A stretch of 64,000 bases of DNA from Candidatus Accumulibacter proximus (GCA_016709675.1 JADJMH010000020.1:62001-126000), one strand, 5' to 3'. Shown: positions 27,357-36,718, counted from the stretch's first letter. Program-made: numbers and translations. Notes: generated from the letters alone by a model not told the origin.

Positions 27357-28501
27357 GCGGCTTCGACTTCGCTCGCGTCATCGAGCGCCGCGGCGGCGAT
27401 TCGCTCAAGTGGAACAAGTACGCCGGTCGCGACGTGCTTCCCCTGTGGGTGGCCGACATGGATTTTGCCGCGCCGCCGGCGATCATTGCCGCGCTCGAAA
27501 GGCGGGTCGCGCAGGGTTGTTTCGGCTACGCGCAGGAATGGCCCTCGCTCTACGAGGCCGTGCTTGACAACCTGCAGCGCGAGTACGGCTGGCAGGTTGA
27601 GGCGGACTGGCTGGTCTGGTTGCCCGGGCTGGTTACGGGTCTCAATGTCGCCTGCCGGGCCGTCGACGGCGATGTGCTGACGGCGACGCCGGTCTATCCG
27701 CCTTTCCTCTCGGCGCCGCGCCTGTCCGGCCGGCAGCTCTCGACCGCCGCGCTGCGTCAGGCGGACGGCCGCTGGGGCTGGGATTTCGCCGCGCTGGCCG
27801 CGGCGCTGACGCCGGGCTGCCGCCTGTTGTTGTTGTGCCACCCCCACAACCCGGTCGGGCGGGCCTGGGACGAGGACGAACTGAACGAAGTCGCCGCTTT
27901 CTGCAAGCGGCATGACCTGATCGTCTGCTCCGACGAAATCCACTGCGGCCTGCTGCTCGACGAGCACCGGCAGCACCTGCCGCTGGCGATGATCGACGCC
28001 GGGATTGCCCGGCGCAGCATCACGCTGATGGCGCCGTCGAAGACCTGGAATATGCCCGGGCTGGGCTGCGCTTTTGCCGTGATTCCCGATGCTGCGCTTC
28101 GTCGACGGTTTACCAGCGTCATGCGTGGCATTGTTCCGCATGTGAATGTTCTCGGGCTGGCGGCAACCGAGGCCGCTTACCGCGACTGCGACGACTGGCG
28201 CCAGGCGCTGCTCGGGGTCCTGCGCGGCAACCGCGACCGCGTCGAAGCCGCCATTGCCGGTCTGCCGGGGCTGGCCATGAGCCATGTCGAGGCGACCTAC
28301 CTGGCGTGGATCGACGCGCGCAGCCTTGGCGTCGCCGATCCGGCGGCCTTCTTCGAGACGGCCGGTGTCGGCCTCTCCAGCGGGCTTGACTTCGGCCTGG
28401 CCGGCTGGATCAGGCTCAACTTCGGCTGCCCGCCGGCGACGCTTGCTGCGGCGCTCGAACGCATGACGGCGGCCGTGGCGGGCCAGACGCCTGGCGCCTA
28501 G
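27353..28501 (+). CDS. MalY/PatB family C-S lyase aminotransferase
   Basis: A 382-residue fold-type I PLP enzyme of the MalY/PatB group, which cleaves cystathionine or cysteine S-conjugates. Visible motifs: SLKWNKYAG, LPLWVADMDFAAPPAI, the cofactor aspartate in VCSDEIHCGLLLDE, and the PLP lysine in APSKTWNMPGLGCAF. It starts with GTG 27353, overlapping the cysK stop, so the two are translated together. A role in transsulfuration or sulfur salvage is likely. Confidence 0.92.
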   Translation: MSGFDFARVIERRGGDSLKWNKYAGRDVLPLWVADMDFAAPPAIIAALERRVAQGCFGYAQEWPSLYEAVLDNLQREYGWQVEADWLVWLPGLVTGLNVACRAVDGDVLTATPVYPPFLSAPRLSGRQLSTAALRQADGRWGWDFAALAAALTPGCRLLLLCHPHNPVGRAWDEDELNEVAAFCKRHDLIVCSDEIHCGLLLDEHRQHLPLAMIDAGIARRSITLMAPSKTWNMPGLGCAFAVIPDAALRRRFTSVMRGIVPHVNVLGLAATEAAYRDCDDWRQALLGVLRGNRDRVEAAIAGLPGLAMSHVEATYLAWIDARSLGVADPAAFFETAGVGLSSGLDFGLAGWIRLNFGCPPATLAAALERMTAAVAGQTPGA

Positions 28502-28577
28502 CGCTGTCGTCTGCCCCGGCGGCGGGCACACGCGGTCGCATTGCCGCGCAAGGGAAATGGGGTAGAGTATTCACAAG

Positions 28578-29465
28578 ATGAAGAGGCAAGCACCCTTCCG
28601 CTGCGAGCAACTGCCGATCAATGGCCTGGCCTACCACATTCGCCACTGGGGGCCGGACGATGCGCCGCTGCTGCTGATGCTGCATGGCTGGATGGATTCG
28701 TCGGCCAGCTTCCAGTTCACGGTTGATGCGCTCAGGCAGTCGTGGCATGTGGTGGCGCCAGACTGGCGGGGTTACGGACAAAGCGAGTGGCTGAACCGCC
28801 GTTACTGGTTCGCCGACTACTACGCCGACCTCGATGCCCTGCTCGAGCGCTACAGCCCTGGCGTGCCGGCGCGCGTCGTCGGCCACAGCATGGGCGGCGC
28901 AGTCGCCAGCATCTACGGCGGCGTCCGGCCCGAACGGATTGCCGGCCTGTTGATGGTCGACTTTCTCGGCCTATTGCCGAACGAAGCCGAGGAAGCGCCC
29001 GGCCGCATCCGCGAATGGCTCGACCGCTCGCGCGAGACGCCGAGACTGCGCGCCTACGCCAGCCGCGAGCAGCTTGCGACGCGACTGCTGCAGTTCAACA
29101 AACGGCTCCTTCCCGAACGTGCCGCGTTTCTGGCGACACACTGCGCAAGCCAGCTGCCCGACGGCCAGTGGGTCGTCGCCTGCGACCCCTGGCACAAGGT
29201 CCCTTCACCCCACGTCTACCGGATCGAGGAAGTCATGGCCTGCTGGCGCGCGATGACTGCGCCGGTCATGCTGGTGACGGCCGACGAAGGTTACGTCATG
29301 CAACGCTTTGGCCAGCATTCCGAAGAACTGCAGCGACGAATGGACTGCTTTGTCCACGGCCAAATCACCCGCATCGACGACTGCGGGCACAACGTACAGC
29401 ACGATCGGCCGGAAAAACTCGCCGAGCTGATCGAGTCGTTCTTCAGCTACCCGGAGAAACCATGA
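28578..29465 (+). CDS. Alpha/beta hydrolase
   Basis: A 295-residue alpha/beta-hydrolase fold protein. The oxyanion-hole segment LMLHGWMDSSASF, the nucleophile elbow GHSMGGAVAS, and the late catalytic His in DDCGHNVQHDRPE are all present. No signal peptide is seen, so it is cytoplasmic. The substrate is unknown. A short ORF follows with a 4-base overlap, then the racemase. Confidence 0.9.
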   Translation: MKRQAPFRCEQLPINGLAYHIRHWGPDDAPLLLMLHGWMDSSASFQFTVDALRQSWHVVAPDWRGYGQSEWLNRRYWFADYYADLDALLERYSPGVPARVVGHSMGGAVASIYGGVRPERIAGLLMVDFLGLLPNEAEEAPGRIREWLDRSRETPRLRAYASREQLATRLLQFNKRLLPERAAFLATHCASQLPDGQWVVACDPWHKVPSPHVYRIEEVMACWRAMTAPVMLVTADEGYVMQRFGQHSEELQRRMDCFVHGQITRIDDCGHNVQHDRPEKLAELIESFFSYPEKP

Positions 29466-29563
29466 CCCAGGAAACGTTGCCGATCGACTGGCGGGGCCGG
29501 GCGCATGCGCCGCGAGCTTGCGCAGCTCCGGGGTCCCCAACCCTGGCGCGTCGCACCGCATGA
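29462..29563 (+). CDS. 33-aa ORF bridging hydrolase and racemase genes
   Basis: A small ORF begins in the hydrolase stop (ATGA overlap) and ends in the racemase start (ATGA overlap). It starts MTQETLPIDWRGRAHAP and then becomes Arg/Ala/Pro-rich. The neat double overlap suggests it is either a true coupling peptide or the head of a gene that lost its body by deletion. I know of no matching family. Confidence 0.3.
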   Translation: MTQETLPIDWRGRAHAPRACAAPGSPTLARRTA

Positions 29564-30258
29564 AAACCATCGGCCTGCTCGGCGGCATGAGCTGGGAATC
29601 GACGCTCACCTACTATCGCCGGATCAACGAACTGGTGCGGCAGCGCCTGGGCGGCCTGCACTCGGCGCGGATCGTCCTCAACAGTGTTGACTTTGCCGAC
29701 ATCGAGGAACTGCAGCGCTGCGGTCAATGGGATGCGGCCGGCAGCCTGCTTGCCGCTGCTGCGCTCACCCTCGAAGCCGCTGGCGCGGACTTTCTGCTGC
29801 TGTGCACGAACACCATGCACAAGGTCGCGCCAGCCATCGAGGCGGCGGTGTCGATTCCCCTGCTGCACATCGCCGAACCCACCGCTGCCGCAATCCGTCA
29901 GGCGGATCTGAGCACGGTCGGCCTTCTGGGAACGCGCTTCACGATGGAACAGGATTTCTATCGTCGCCGCCTGGAAGCCCATCACGGCATCCAGGTCGTC
30001 GTCCCCGACGAGGACGACCGCGAACGCGTGCATCGCGTGATCTACGACGAACTCTGTCGCGGAGTGGTTTCGGAAGCGTCCCGCAACGCCTACCGCCAAG
30101 TCATCGCCGCGCTGGCCGAGCGCGGCGCGCAGGGAGTCATTCTCGGCTGCACCGAAATCGCCCTGCTGATCTCGCCCGCCGACGCGGCGGTGCCGCTGTT
30201 CGACACCACCGAGCTGCATGCCGAAGGTGCGGTGGACCTGGCCCTGAACGGGCGATGA
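29560..30258 (+). CDS. Aspartate/glutamate racemase family protein
   Basis: A 232-residue cofactor-independent racemase. The N-terminal catalytic cysteine motif LLLCTNTMHK and the C-terminal one VILGCTEIALLI are intact, as is the start MKTIGLLGGMSWESTLTYY. YgeA-type members interconvert amino-acid enantiomers, probably aspartate here. The start at 29560 is chosen because upstream codons do not resemble the family. Its last 78 bases recur at 36719 inside another locus (see the duplicated blocks). Confidence 0.92.
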   Translation: MKTIGLLGGMSWESTLTYYRRINELVRQRLGGLHSARIVLNSVDFADIEELQRCGQWDAAGSLLAAAALTLEAAGADFLLLCTNTMHKVAPAIEAAVSIPLLHIAEPTAAAIRQADLSTVGLLGTRFTMEQDFYRRRLEAHHGIQVVVPDEDDRERVHRVIYDELCRGVVSEASRNAYRQVIAALAERGAQGVILGCTEIALLISPADAAVPLFDTTELHAEGAVDLALNGR

Positions 30259-30456
30259 TCCATCGACGTCATCGGTTCCGGTTGTCGCCAGAGCGCACGA
30301 CCGTGGCTGCGCCGACCGCGAACAAGAAGGGCAGTCCCGCGCGCCGGCTCGGCCGACGGGCTGGCACTGGCAGCGAGCCCGATCGGCTAGCGGCCGCCCT
30401 TGCTGCCGCCCTTGTCCCAGCCATAACGCGCCGTCTGTTGCCAGCGCGTTTCCGGC
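30181..30456. repeat. Segmental duplication, copy A (contracted)
   Basis: Two blocks match sequence at another place in the window. Bases 30181-30324 match 36719-36862, and 30334-30456 match 37681-37803, both with only scattered base differences. Here the blocks are just 9 bases apart, whereas in copy B 818 bases with a complete membrane-protein gene separate them. The copy holds the racemase 3' end, the last codons of that membrane protein (VVRSGDNRNR) and the C-terminus of a small basic protein. Confidence 0.85.
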
Positions 30457-30503
30457 AAACGCCGCGCACGGAATTCAGAAATGGTGCCATCTTCACAATT
30501 CAT
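30387..30503 (-). CDS. Small basic protein, 38 aa (copy A)
   Basis: A 38-residue ORF ending ETRWQQTARYGWDKGGSKGG plus a final Arg. The last 20 or so residues are nearly identical to the end of the 62-residue protein at 37734-37922. The start lies in the end of the AraC gene (11-base overlap), so it may be a fused remnant rather than the native gene. No known domain is recognised; the Gly/Lys/Arg-rich tail could bind nucleic acid. Confidence 0.4.
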   Translation of the reverse strand: MNCEDGTISEFRARRLPETRWQQTARYGWDKGGSKGGR

Positions 30504-31503
30504 CGCGTAACGCTGCCGGCGTCGTGCCGAACCAGCGGCGGCATGCCCGGCCGAGCGATCTCTGTTCGCTATAGCCGAGCAGAGTCGCCACTTCGGACAA
30601 GGGCAGCGCGGGTTGGGCCAGGAACTCATGCGCCTGACTCCGTCGGACGCGGTCGAGGATGTCGGCAAAGCGGATTCGCTGCGCCTCCAGGCGTCTTTGG
30701 AGGGTACGTTCGTTGAGTGCCAATTGCCGGGCGATATCGGGCAGGGTGCAGCCTCCACCGGCCAGTTGTCGAGCGATCAGTTCCTCGATCTGGCGTGCGA
30801 GATCGAGCGGATTGCGTCGAACAAGATGAGCCACAAAGCGTTCGACGGCAACGCGGATTTGCGGATTGCCGGTATCGAGTACGTGTTCGAGGAGATCTGT
30901 GGGAAAAACCACGCCATTGCCTGACTGCTGGCACGCCACTTCACAGTCGAAGATTACACGGTAGCGGGACAGCGGGACGCCGGGCGGGTGCGCAAGAACG
31001 ACCCGCCAGTCAGTGCCGGCATCGCCGCTGAGCATGCGCAGCGTCTGAACGAGCATCAGGCAACACATTTCCACCGACTGCCGCCGCGCTGCTCCAACTT
31101 CTGATGGCAGTTCGTAACGCAGCCAGGCAAGCCCGTCGCCAGGACCGGCATCCATTCGTAGTGAGGTGCGTGCCACGTGATAGGGCAGATTGCGCGCGAT
31201 CGCCACCAGTGCATTGCGCACCGTGTCGGCGCGACGAGCTACCAGTGCGATGGGGCCGAGGGCCGAAAAATCCTGCCGCTGCGCCAGAAGCAGGCCAAAG
31301 TCCGGGGCGGCGAGCTGCGATGCCGCATTCTCAAGCAGTGCCACGGCGGCGGGTATGCTGATCGTCGCTTCCGGTTGCGCGAGCATCTGTGTGGTCATTC
31401 CAGCGTCACGGAGCAGACCCTCGGCGTCGCCGCCCAGGCTACTGACGAGTTCGACGAAACCCGTGAGAGCACGGGCACGCACGAGCAAGGGGGCTTGGTT
31501 CAT
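30493..31503 (-). CDS. AraC-family transcriptional regulator
   Basis: A 336-residue regulator. The N-terminal 230 residues match the AraC-binding-like domain found in OruR/ArgR-type members (ALTGFVELVSSLGGDAEGLL, and a long mixed region). The C-terminal helix-turn-helix pair reads LPDIARQLALNERTLQRRLEAQ and LPLSEVATLLGYSEQRSLGRACRRWFGTTPAALR. The ATG at 31503 is chosen for the AAGGA 10 bases upstream. It is divergent from the arylsulfatase gene, which it may control. Confidence 0.92.
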   Translation of the reverse strand: MNQAPLLVRARALTGFVELVSSLGGDAEGLLRDAGMTTQMLAQPEATISIPAAVALLENAASQLAAPDFGLLLAQRQDFSALGPIALVARRADTVRNALVAIARNLPYHVARTSLRMDAGPGDGLAWLRYELPSEVGAARRQSVEMCCLMLVQTLRMLSGDAGTDWRVVLAHPPGVPLSRYRVIFDCEVACQQSGNGVVFPTDLLEHVLDTGNPQIRVAVERFVAHLVRRNPLDLARQIEELIARQLAGGGCTLPDIARQLALNERTLQRRLEAQRIRFADILDRVRRSQAHEFLAQPALPLSEVATLLGYSEQRSLGRACRRWFGTTPAALRDEL

Positions 31504-31751
31504 GCAGATATGATCCTTGGAATGTCGCCAGATGTCCACGTATTGTCGTCGATTGTCCTAGGATCAGGGCCTTTTGCGGAGCAAAATCGGAGTAGCGTGC
31601 GTCAAATGACAGGTCTTCATCCGGCACCTTGGCGCAGTGGCAGGACGATCATTCATCAGCGCATGCGGGCTCGGATTCGGTCAGGGTGGAATCGGAAGAA
31701 CGCTTCGACGAATGCCCCCTGTCCCACGAAACCCGGCCGTTGGAGTCAACA

Positions 31752-34259
31752 ATGAAAGAGCACTTCGTCAGACTGGCGCTTTCCTGGATAGCCACCTTTG
31801 GCTGCCTGGGGTTTGCATCGGCGCAGCAGGTCACGGGCATTCTAGGATTGCCCAGCGCCACCACCACAATCAGCGGCAAGCAGCTGCCGCCGCCCGATCC
31901 GAAATTCGGCGGGGTGATCAAGCAGCGGGCCTCCGAATCGACCCCGTGGTGGCCACCACGCGTTGTGCCGCCGAAAAAGGCGCCCAACGTGCTGCTGATC
32001 ATGACCGACGACGACGGCTTCGGCTCGCCCAGCACCTTCGGCGGCGTGATTCCGACCCCGGCGCTCGACCGCATCGCCAAGAGCGGCCTGCGCTACACGA
32101 ACTTCCATTCGACGTCGCTCTGCTCGCCGACGCGGGCTGCACTGATCACCGGGCGCAACCACCACTCAGTAGGCTTTGGCGTGGTCGGCGAGATCGCCAC
32201 CGGCTTCCCTGGTTACGACTCGATCATCCCGATCGAGAAGGCCACTATCGGCACCATCCTGCGGGACAACGGCTACGCGACTTCGTGGTTCGGCAAGGAT
32301 CACAACACGCCGTTCTTCGCGAACAGCCAGGCCGGCCCGTTCTCGCAGTGGCCCAACGGCATGGGCTTCGAGTATTTCTATGGTTTCGTCGGCGGCGACG
32401 CCAGCCAGTGGCAGCCGAACCTGTTCCGCAACACGACGCCGATCTTCCCGTTCCAGGGCAATCCCGGCTGGAACATGCAAACGGCGATGGCCGACGAGGC
32501 GATTCAGTACATGCGACAGTCGAAGGCGCTGGCACCGGAAAAGCCCTTCTTCGTTTACTACGTGCCCGGCGCCACGCACGCGCCGCATCACCCGACACCG
32601 GAGTGGATCGACAAGATCAGCGCGATGCACCTGTTTGACGACGGCTGGGAGAAGTTGCGCGAGACGATTTTCGCCAACCAGAAGCGGCTGGGCATCATGC
32701 CCGCCAACGCTGAGCTGACGCCGTGGCCGGACGGACAGGACATCTACAATGGCGCCAAGCTGCCGCGCTGGGATTCGCTGAGCTGGGAAGAAAAGAAACT
32801 ATTCATCAAGCAGGCGGATGTCTATGCGGCCTATCAGGCGTACGCCGACAATGAGATCGGCCGCGTTATCCAGGCCGTCGAGGACATCGGCCAGCTCGAC
32901 AACACGCTGATCATCTACATCAGCGGCGACAACGGGGCGAGTGCCGAAGGCATGGTCAACGGCACGCCCAACGAGTTCACCACCTTCAACGGCGTCCCGG
33001 TGCCGGTCAAGGATCAGTTTCTCTGGTACGAGTTCTGGGGCTCGGACAAGACTTTCCCGCACTACTCGGCGGCGTGGGCCTGGGCCTTCGACACGCCATT
33101 CAAGTGGATGAAGCAGGTGCCGTCGCACTTCGGCGGCACGGCGCAGGGCATGGCGATCTCGTGGCCCGGCCACATCGGCGACCGGGGCGGCATCCGCCGC
33201 CAGTTTCACCACGTCATCGACATCGTGCCGACTATCCTCGAAGCCACCGGCATCCCGGCGCCTACGATGGTCGACGGCATCAAGCAGGCGCCGATCGAAG
33301 GCACGAGCCTGGTCTACACTTGGGACAAGGCCAACGCCAACGCGCCGACCCGGCACACGACGCAGTACTTCGAGATGCTCGGCAACCGCGCGATCTACCA
33401 TGACGGCTGGGTCGCGGCGACAACGCCGGTGACGCTGCCCTGGGAGCTGAGCAGCAAGACGCCGCCGGACGTGATCACCGGCTACAAGTGGGAGCTCTAC
33501 AACGTGATGGAAGATCCCACCCAGAACAAGGACCTCGCGGCGAAGATGCCTGACAAGCTCAAGCAGATGCAGAACATCTTCTATCTCGAAGCCGCGAAGT
33601 ACAACGTGCTGCCGCTGGACAATACGACGCTGGCCCGCTGGAACGCGCCGAAGCCGAGCCTGACGGCCGGGCGCACCGAGTTCACTTTCTCGGGCACGCT
33701 GGCCAACGTACCCGGCAGCACGGCGCCGCATATCCTGAACAAGTCCTATACGATCACCGCCGAGGTCACGATCCCTGCGGGCGGCGCCGAAGGCATGATC
33801 GTCACCCAGGGCGGGCGTTTCGGCGGCTATGGCCTGTTCCTGAGCAAGGGCGAACTCGGCATCGGCCGGGGCAAGGTGGTGTTTCTCTACAACCTGCTCG
33901 ACCTGAAGCGCACGATCTGGGAAGGGCCTGAACTGGGCCAGGGCAAGCACACCATCGTCTTCGACTTCAAGTCCGCCGAGCCGGGTCTGGGCAAGGGCGG
34001 GACCGGTGTGCTCTACGTGGACGGCAAGGAAGTGGCGCGCAACACGATGCCCAACTCCACGCCGATCACCTTCGCCGAGGACGAGACTTTCGACGTCGGC
34101 CTCGACACGCGTACCGGCGTCGCGATGATCGAGTATCGCTACGACCCACCGTTCAAGTTCACCGGCACGGTAGACAAGCTGACTTTCAAACTCGAGCCCT
34201 TTCCACCGCCTCCGCTTGCGCACCCGGTAGGCTCGCCGCCTCGGCGTCAAGCGAAATGA
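31752..34259 (+). CDS. Exported arylsulfatase
   Basis: An 835-residue sulfatase. A signal peptide ends at FASA near residue 24. The metal-binding start APNVLLIMTDDDGFG (D86-D88) and the formylglycine signature C124-S-P-T-R128, which needs maturation by a formylglycine-generating enzyme, are both present; the later metal site is in YISGDNGASAEG. The C-terminal 200 residues form a beta-rich domain common in this large arylsulfatase group. GGAG is 6 bases before ATG 31752. It probably releases sulfate from organic sulfate esters in the periplasm; the AraC gene is divergent. Confidence 0.93.
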   Translation: MKEHFVRLALSWIATFGCLGFASAQQVTGILGLPSATTTISGKQLPPPDPKFGGVIKQRASESTPWWPPRVVPPKKAPNVLLIMTDDDGFGSPSTFGGVIPTPALDRIAKSGLRYTNFHSTSLCSPTRAALITGRNHHSVGFGVVGEIATGFPGYDSIIPIEKATIGTILRDNGYATSWFGKDHNTPFFANSQAGPFSQWPNGMGFEYFYGFVGGDASQWQPNLFRNTTPIFPFQGNPGWNMQTAMADEAIQYMRQSKALAPEKPFFVYYVPGATHAPHHPTPEWIDKISAMHLFDDGWEKLRETIFANQKRLGIMPANAELTPWPDGQDIYNGAKLPRWDSLSWEEKKLFIKQADVYAAYQAYADNEIGRVIQAVEDIGQLDNTLIIYISGDNGASAEGMVNGTPNEFTTFNGVPVPVKDQFLWYEFWGSDKTFPHYSAAWAWAFDTPFKWMKQVPSHFGGTAQGMAISWPGHIGDRGGIRRQFHHVIDIVPTILEATGIPAPTMVDGIKQAPIEGTSLVYTWDKANANAPTRHTTQYFEMLGNRAIYHDGWVAATTPVTLPWELSSKTPPDVITGYKWELYNVMEDPTQNKDLAAKMPDKLKQMQNIFYLEAAKYNVLPLDNTTLARWNAPKPSLTAGRTEFTFSGTLANVPGSTAPHILNKSYTITAEVTIPAGGAEGMIVTQGGRFGGYGLFLSKGELGIGRGKVVFLYNLLDLKRTIWEGPELGQGKHTIVFDFKSAEPGLGKGGTGVLYVDGKEVARNTMPNSTPITFAEDETFDVGLDTRTGVAMIEYRYDPPFKFTGTVDKLTFKLEPFPPPPLAHPVGSPPRRQAK

Positions 34260-34339
34260 GATGCTTGCAGGAAGTAAGCAGCGTTCTGCTACGTGATGAG
34301 TGCGGCGGCGTGCGAAATTGATCAAGGCTGGGGGGTGTC

Positions 34340-34690
34340 ATGAAAAGAGCGCTGATCTTCGCCGCCGTCGGTGAAGCATCAACTGGTCTGGCTTTGCTGA
34401 TCGTTCCAGGGCTGGTCGGCCGGTTGTTGCTGGGCGAGGAACTGACCGGCATGGCCATCCCGGTCGCCCGGGTGGCGGGCATCGCTCTGATCGCATTGGG
34501 GGTCGCTTGCTGGCCGGGCACGCCGTTGCTCGGCATGCTGACCTACAGCGCCGCCGTCACCCTGTATCTCGCCTATGTCGGTTTCACGGGCGGTTCGACC
34601 GGCATACTCCTGTGGCCGGCGGTAGTCCTGCATGTCATCTTGACGGTGTTGCTGGCACGGGCAGCACATGGTGAGCGAATCATGGCCTGA
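34340..34690 (+). CDS. Small four-helix membrane protein
   Basis: A 116-residue, strongly hydrophobic protein with about four membrane spans (LIFAAVGEASTGLALLIVPG, PVARVAGIALIALGVACW, YSAAVTLYLAYVGF, AVVLHVILTVLLARA). No known family is recognised beyond a generic hypothetical. It follows the sulfatase and precedes an OmpA lipoprotein on the same strand. Confidence 0.75.
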   Translation: MKRALIFAAVGEASTGLALLIVPGLVGRLLLGEELTGMAIPVARVAGIALIALGVACWPGTPLLGMLTYSAAVTLYLAYVGFTGGSTGILLWPAVVLHVILTVLLARAAHGERIMA

Positions 34691-34771
34691 CATGGTTGTG
34701 CAGAAACGCTGGGATCGGCCTTCGGCCCCGGCAGCTTTCAGATCGTATCTTTCACTGAACAGGAGTTGATC

Positions 34772-35338
34772 ATGCTTACAAGAATCCTTCTTCCGGCAGT
34801 ACTGGTGGCCTTCCTCGGTGGTTGCGTCAGCCAGGGCACCTACAACCAGGAAGTGCAGCAGGCCGATACGCTCGCGGCACAGAACAAGACCTATCAGGCG
34901 CTCACCGCGCAGTTGCAGAAGGAGATCCAAGCCGACCAGGTGCGCATCAAGCAGTTGCAGGGGCAGCTGACGGTGACGCTGATCGACGAGATCCTCTTCG
35001 CTTCGGGCAGTGCCGAGATGCATGCGCAAGGGCGCAGCACGCTGGAAAAGATCATCGGTACGCTGCAGACGGTTCCCGACAAGCGCATCAACGTCCGCGG
35101 CTATACCGACAACGAGCCGATCGGCCCGGCCCTGCGTGCGCGTTATCCGAGCAACTGGGAACTGTCGACCGCGCGCTCAAGCGACGTCGTGCGTTTCCTC
35201 CAGGCCAAAGGCATCGATCCGAAGCGGCTTGAGGCTTCCGGCTTTGGGGAGTATCAACCGGTCGCCCCCAACGCGAGCGCTGCTGGACGCAAGGAAAATC
35301 GCCGCATTGAAATCGTCCTGACGGACATGAAATTCTGA
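34772..35338 (+). CDS. OmpA-family lipoprotein
   Basis: A 188-residue outer-membrane lipoprotein. The lipobox FLGGC puts the lipidated Cys at residue 18; a Gln-rich helix (about 25-70) follows, then an OmpA/MotB peptidoglycan-binding domain: DEILFASGSAEMHAQG, INVRGYTDNEPIG, LSTARSSDVVRFL, and GRKENRRIEIVL. AGGAG lies 6 bases before ATG 34772, which is why the TTG two codons upstream is not used. It likely ties the outer membrane to peptidoglycan. Confidence 0.9.
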   Translation: MLTRILLPAVLVAFLGGCVSQGTYNQEVQQADTLAAQNKTYQALTAQLQKEIQADQVRIKQLQGQLTVTLIDEILFASGSAEMHAQGRSTLEKIIGTLQTVPDKRINVRGYTDNEPIGPALRARYPSNWELSTARSSDVVRFLQAKGIDPKRLEASGFGEYQPVAPNASAAGRKENRRIEIVLTDMKF

Positions 35339-35392
35339 TCCGTATGCGTGGGAATCTCCGCGCGATTCGTCCAAGCTGAAAAGGGGCAGGAA

Positions 35393-35786
35393 ATGAAGTT
35401 TCTGAAACGCACGGCTGGCCTCCTGGCTACCGCCATCTGGCTGGCCTGATCGACCGGTACGGGTGGCGGGACACATCACGATGGCGGATTACCTCAAGGA
35501 GTGGACTGCTGCGGCCGGCCCGAACAACTTCAGCAAAACCCCGCCCAACGCGACGCTGTCGGTTTATGAACCGGGCAAGGAAGGTAATACGCTGACCGTA
35601 GTCGAAATCAGCCAACCGGTCATTGAGGGACGTGATCTGGTTTACCGCTACAAGGTGCTTGAAGGCAAAGTGCCCGCGACGGGAGGGCCGACATCGTTGT
35701 TCATCGACTGGATTGGCGTCGGTGGCGGCGTCGGACCCGGTTTCCATGGCGTGGGCGTTGGCGCTCGCGGCATCGGATTCCGCTGA
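35393..35786 (+). pseudogene. Broken small lipoprotein gene
   Basis: ATG 35393 begins MKFLKRTAGLLATAIWLA, a good lipoprotein signal peptide, but the codon where the lipobox Cys should be is TGA. After it, the useful reading (HITMADYLKEWTAAAGPNNF to GVGVGARGIGFR, about 105 residues) is in a different frame, so a one-base shift is also needed. The result looks like a lipoprotein gene with a stop and a frameshift, or two sequencing errors close together. An alternative GTG at 35463 could yield only the C-terminal part without a signal. Confidence 0.55.
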
Positions 35787-35924
35787 ACCGGAGAAGATGA
35801 TGGTATCGACCCAAGGAGGCAACACGGAAAACACGCCGCTGTCCGGCGCCAACAGCGTCCATTACCGAGTCTTGCCGACGCCTTGGGCAAGTTCCATAAC
35901 TAGAATCGAAACGGAGAAACTTTC

Positions 35925-36548
35925 ATGAAGACGCGTCTGTCGATAATCGCTGCTGCCCTTTGCCTCGCTGCGCCGCTGACCGGTGCCGCCGAGTTTTCCT
36001 GGGATCCGTTGAAAGATGCCGAGAACATCCTGCCCGAAGGGGTGCCGAACGAGGGCAAGATCATTCAAGCGCGGCATCAGGTCCGCGAAATGTCGCAGGA
36101 TGCGCTGGCCTCGCTCTACGAGATACTACCCGGCGCCCGGCGCGCCATCGAGCGTTCGGCGGGCTATGCAGTTTTCAGCACCTTCGGGGTCAAGCTCTTC
36201 TTCGCCGGCGGCACGACAGGCAAGGGCCTGGTCGTCAACAAGCGCACCGGCCGTCAGACCTTCATGAAGATGGCCCAGGTGCAGGGTGGCCTCGGTTTCG
36301 GAGTGGACAAAAGCCGCCTGATCTTCGTCTTCGCCAACGAACAGGCGCTGCGCAACTTCATCGACCAGGGCTGGGAATTCGGCGCCCAAGCCAACGTCGC
36401 CGCGATGGCCGGCGGCCAGGGCGGCATGTTCGCCGGCGCCGCCGCGATCGCTCCCGGCGTCTTCCTGTATCAACTGACCGATACCGGGCTCTCGGCGACG
36501 CTGACCGTCTCGGGCACCAAGTTCTTCAAGGACGGCGATCTCAACTGA
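35925..36548 (+). CDS. SYLF/YSC84-domain exported protein
   Basis: A 207-residue exported protein with a signal peptide ending at LTGAA. The rest is a SYLF (Ysc84) lipid-binding domain: GARRAIERSAGYAVFSTFGV, KGLVVNKRTGRQTFMKM, GLGFGVDKSRLIFVF, and the Gly-rich end. Bacterial members sit in the periplasm and are thought to bind phosphoinositides or other lipids. It follows the OmpA lipoprotein and the broken lipoprotein on the same strand. Confidence 0.88.
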   Translation: MKTRLSIIAAALCLAAPLTGAAEFSWDPLKDAENILPEGVPNEGKIIQARHQVREMSQDALASLYEILPGARRAIERSAGYAVFSTFGVKLFFAGGTTGKGLVVNKRTGRQTFMKMAQVQGGLGFGVDKSRLIFVFANEQALRNFIDQGWEFGAQANVAAMAGGQGGMFAGAAAIAPGVFLYQLTDTGLSATLTVSGTKFFKDGDLN

Positions 36549-36597
36549 GGGCTGTTGCGGTCGACGGCGATTCTGTGGCGATGTAATCAAGGAAAAC

Positions 36598-36718
36598 ATG
36601 TCTTCTTGCTTTGTGAAACTGACGCTGGGTGTCGCCGCGCTTGCCTCTATCGCCACGCCGGCCCGTGCCGAGCTGAGCGCCGAGGAACTGGCCAAGCTGG
36701 CCCAGAACCCGATCCGTC
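36598..36718 (+). pseudogene. Truncated outer-membrane transporter gene head
   Basis: ATG 36598 (AAGGAAAAC before it) encodes a signal peptide and AELSAEELAKLAQNP, the N-terminus of a well-known family of outer-membrane transporter-like proteins (continuing VxNLIS.PFQNN in intact members). After NP, at about 36712-36718, the sequence turns into a copy of the racemase 3' end in another frame. The gene has thus lost its body at the joint with the duplicated block. The family match is from memory. Confidence 0.65.

Noticed and set aside
27335..28531. 398-codon minus-strand frame opposite the C-S lyase
   Set aside because: Shadow of patB-like gene; composition is Arg/Gln/Ala-rich without a domain.
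32799..34325. 508-codon minus-strand frame opposite the sulfatase
   Set aside because: Antisense of the conserved sulfatase.
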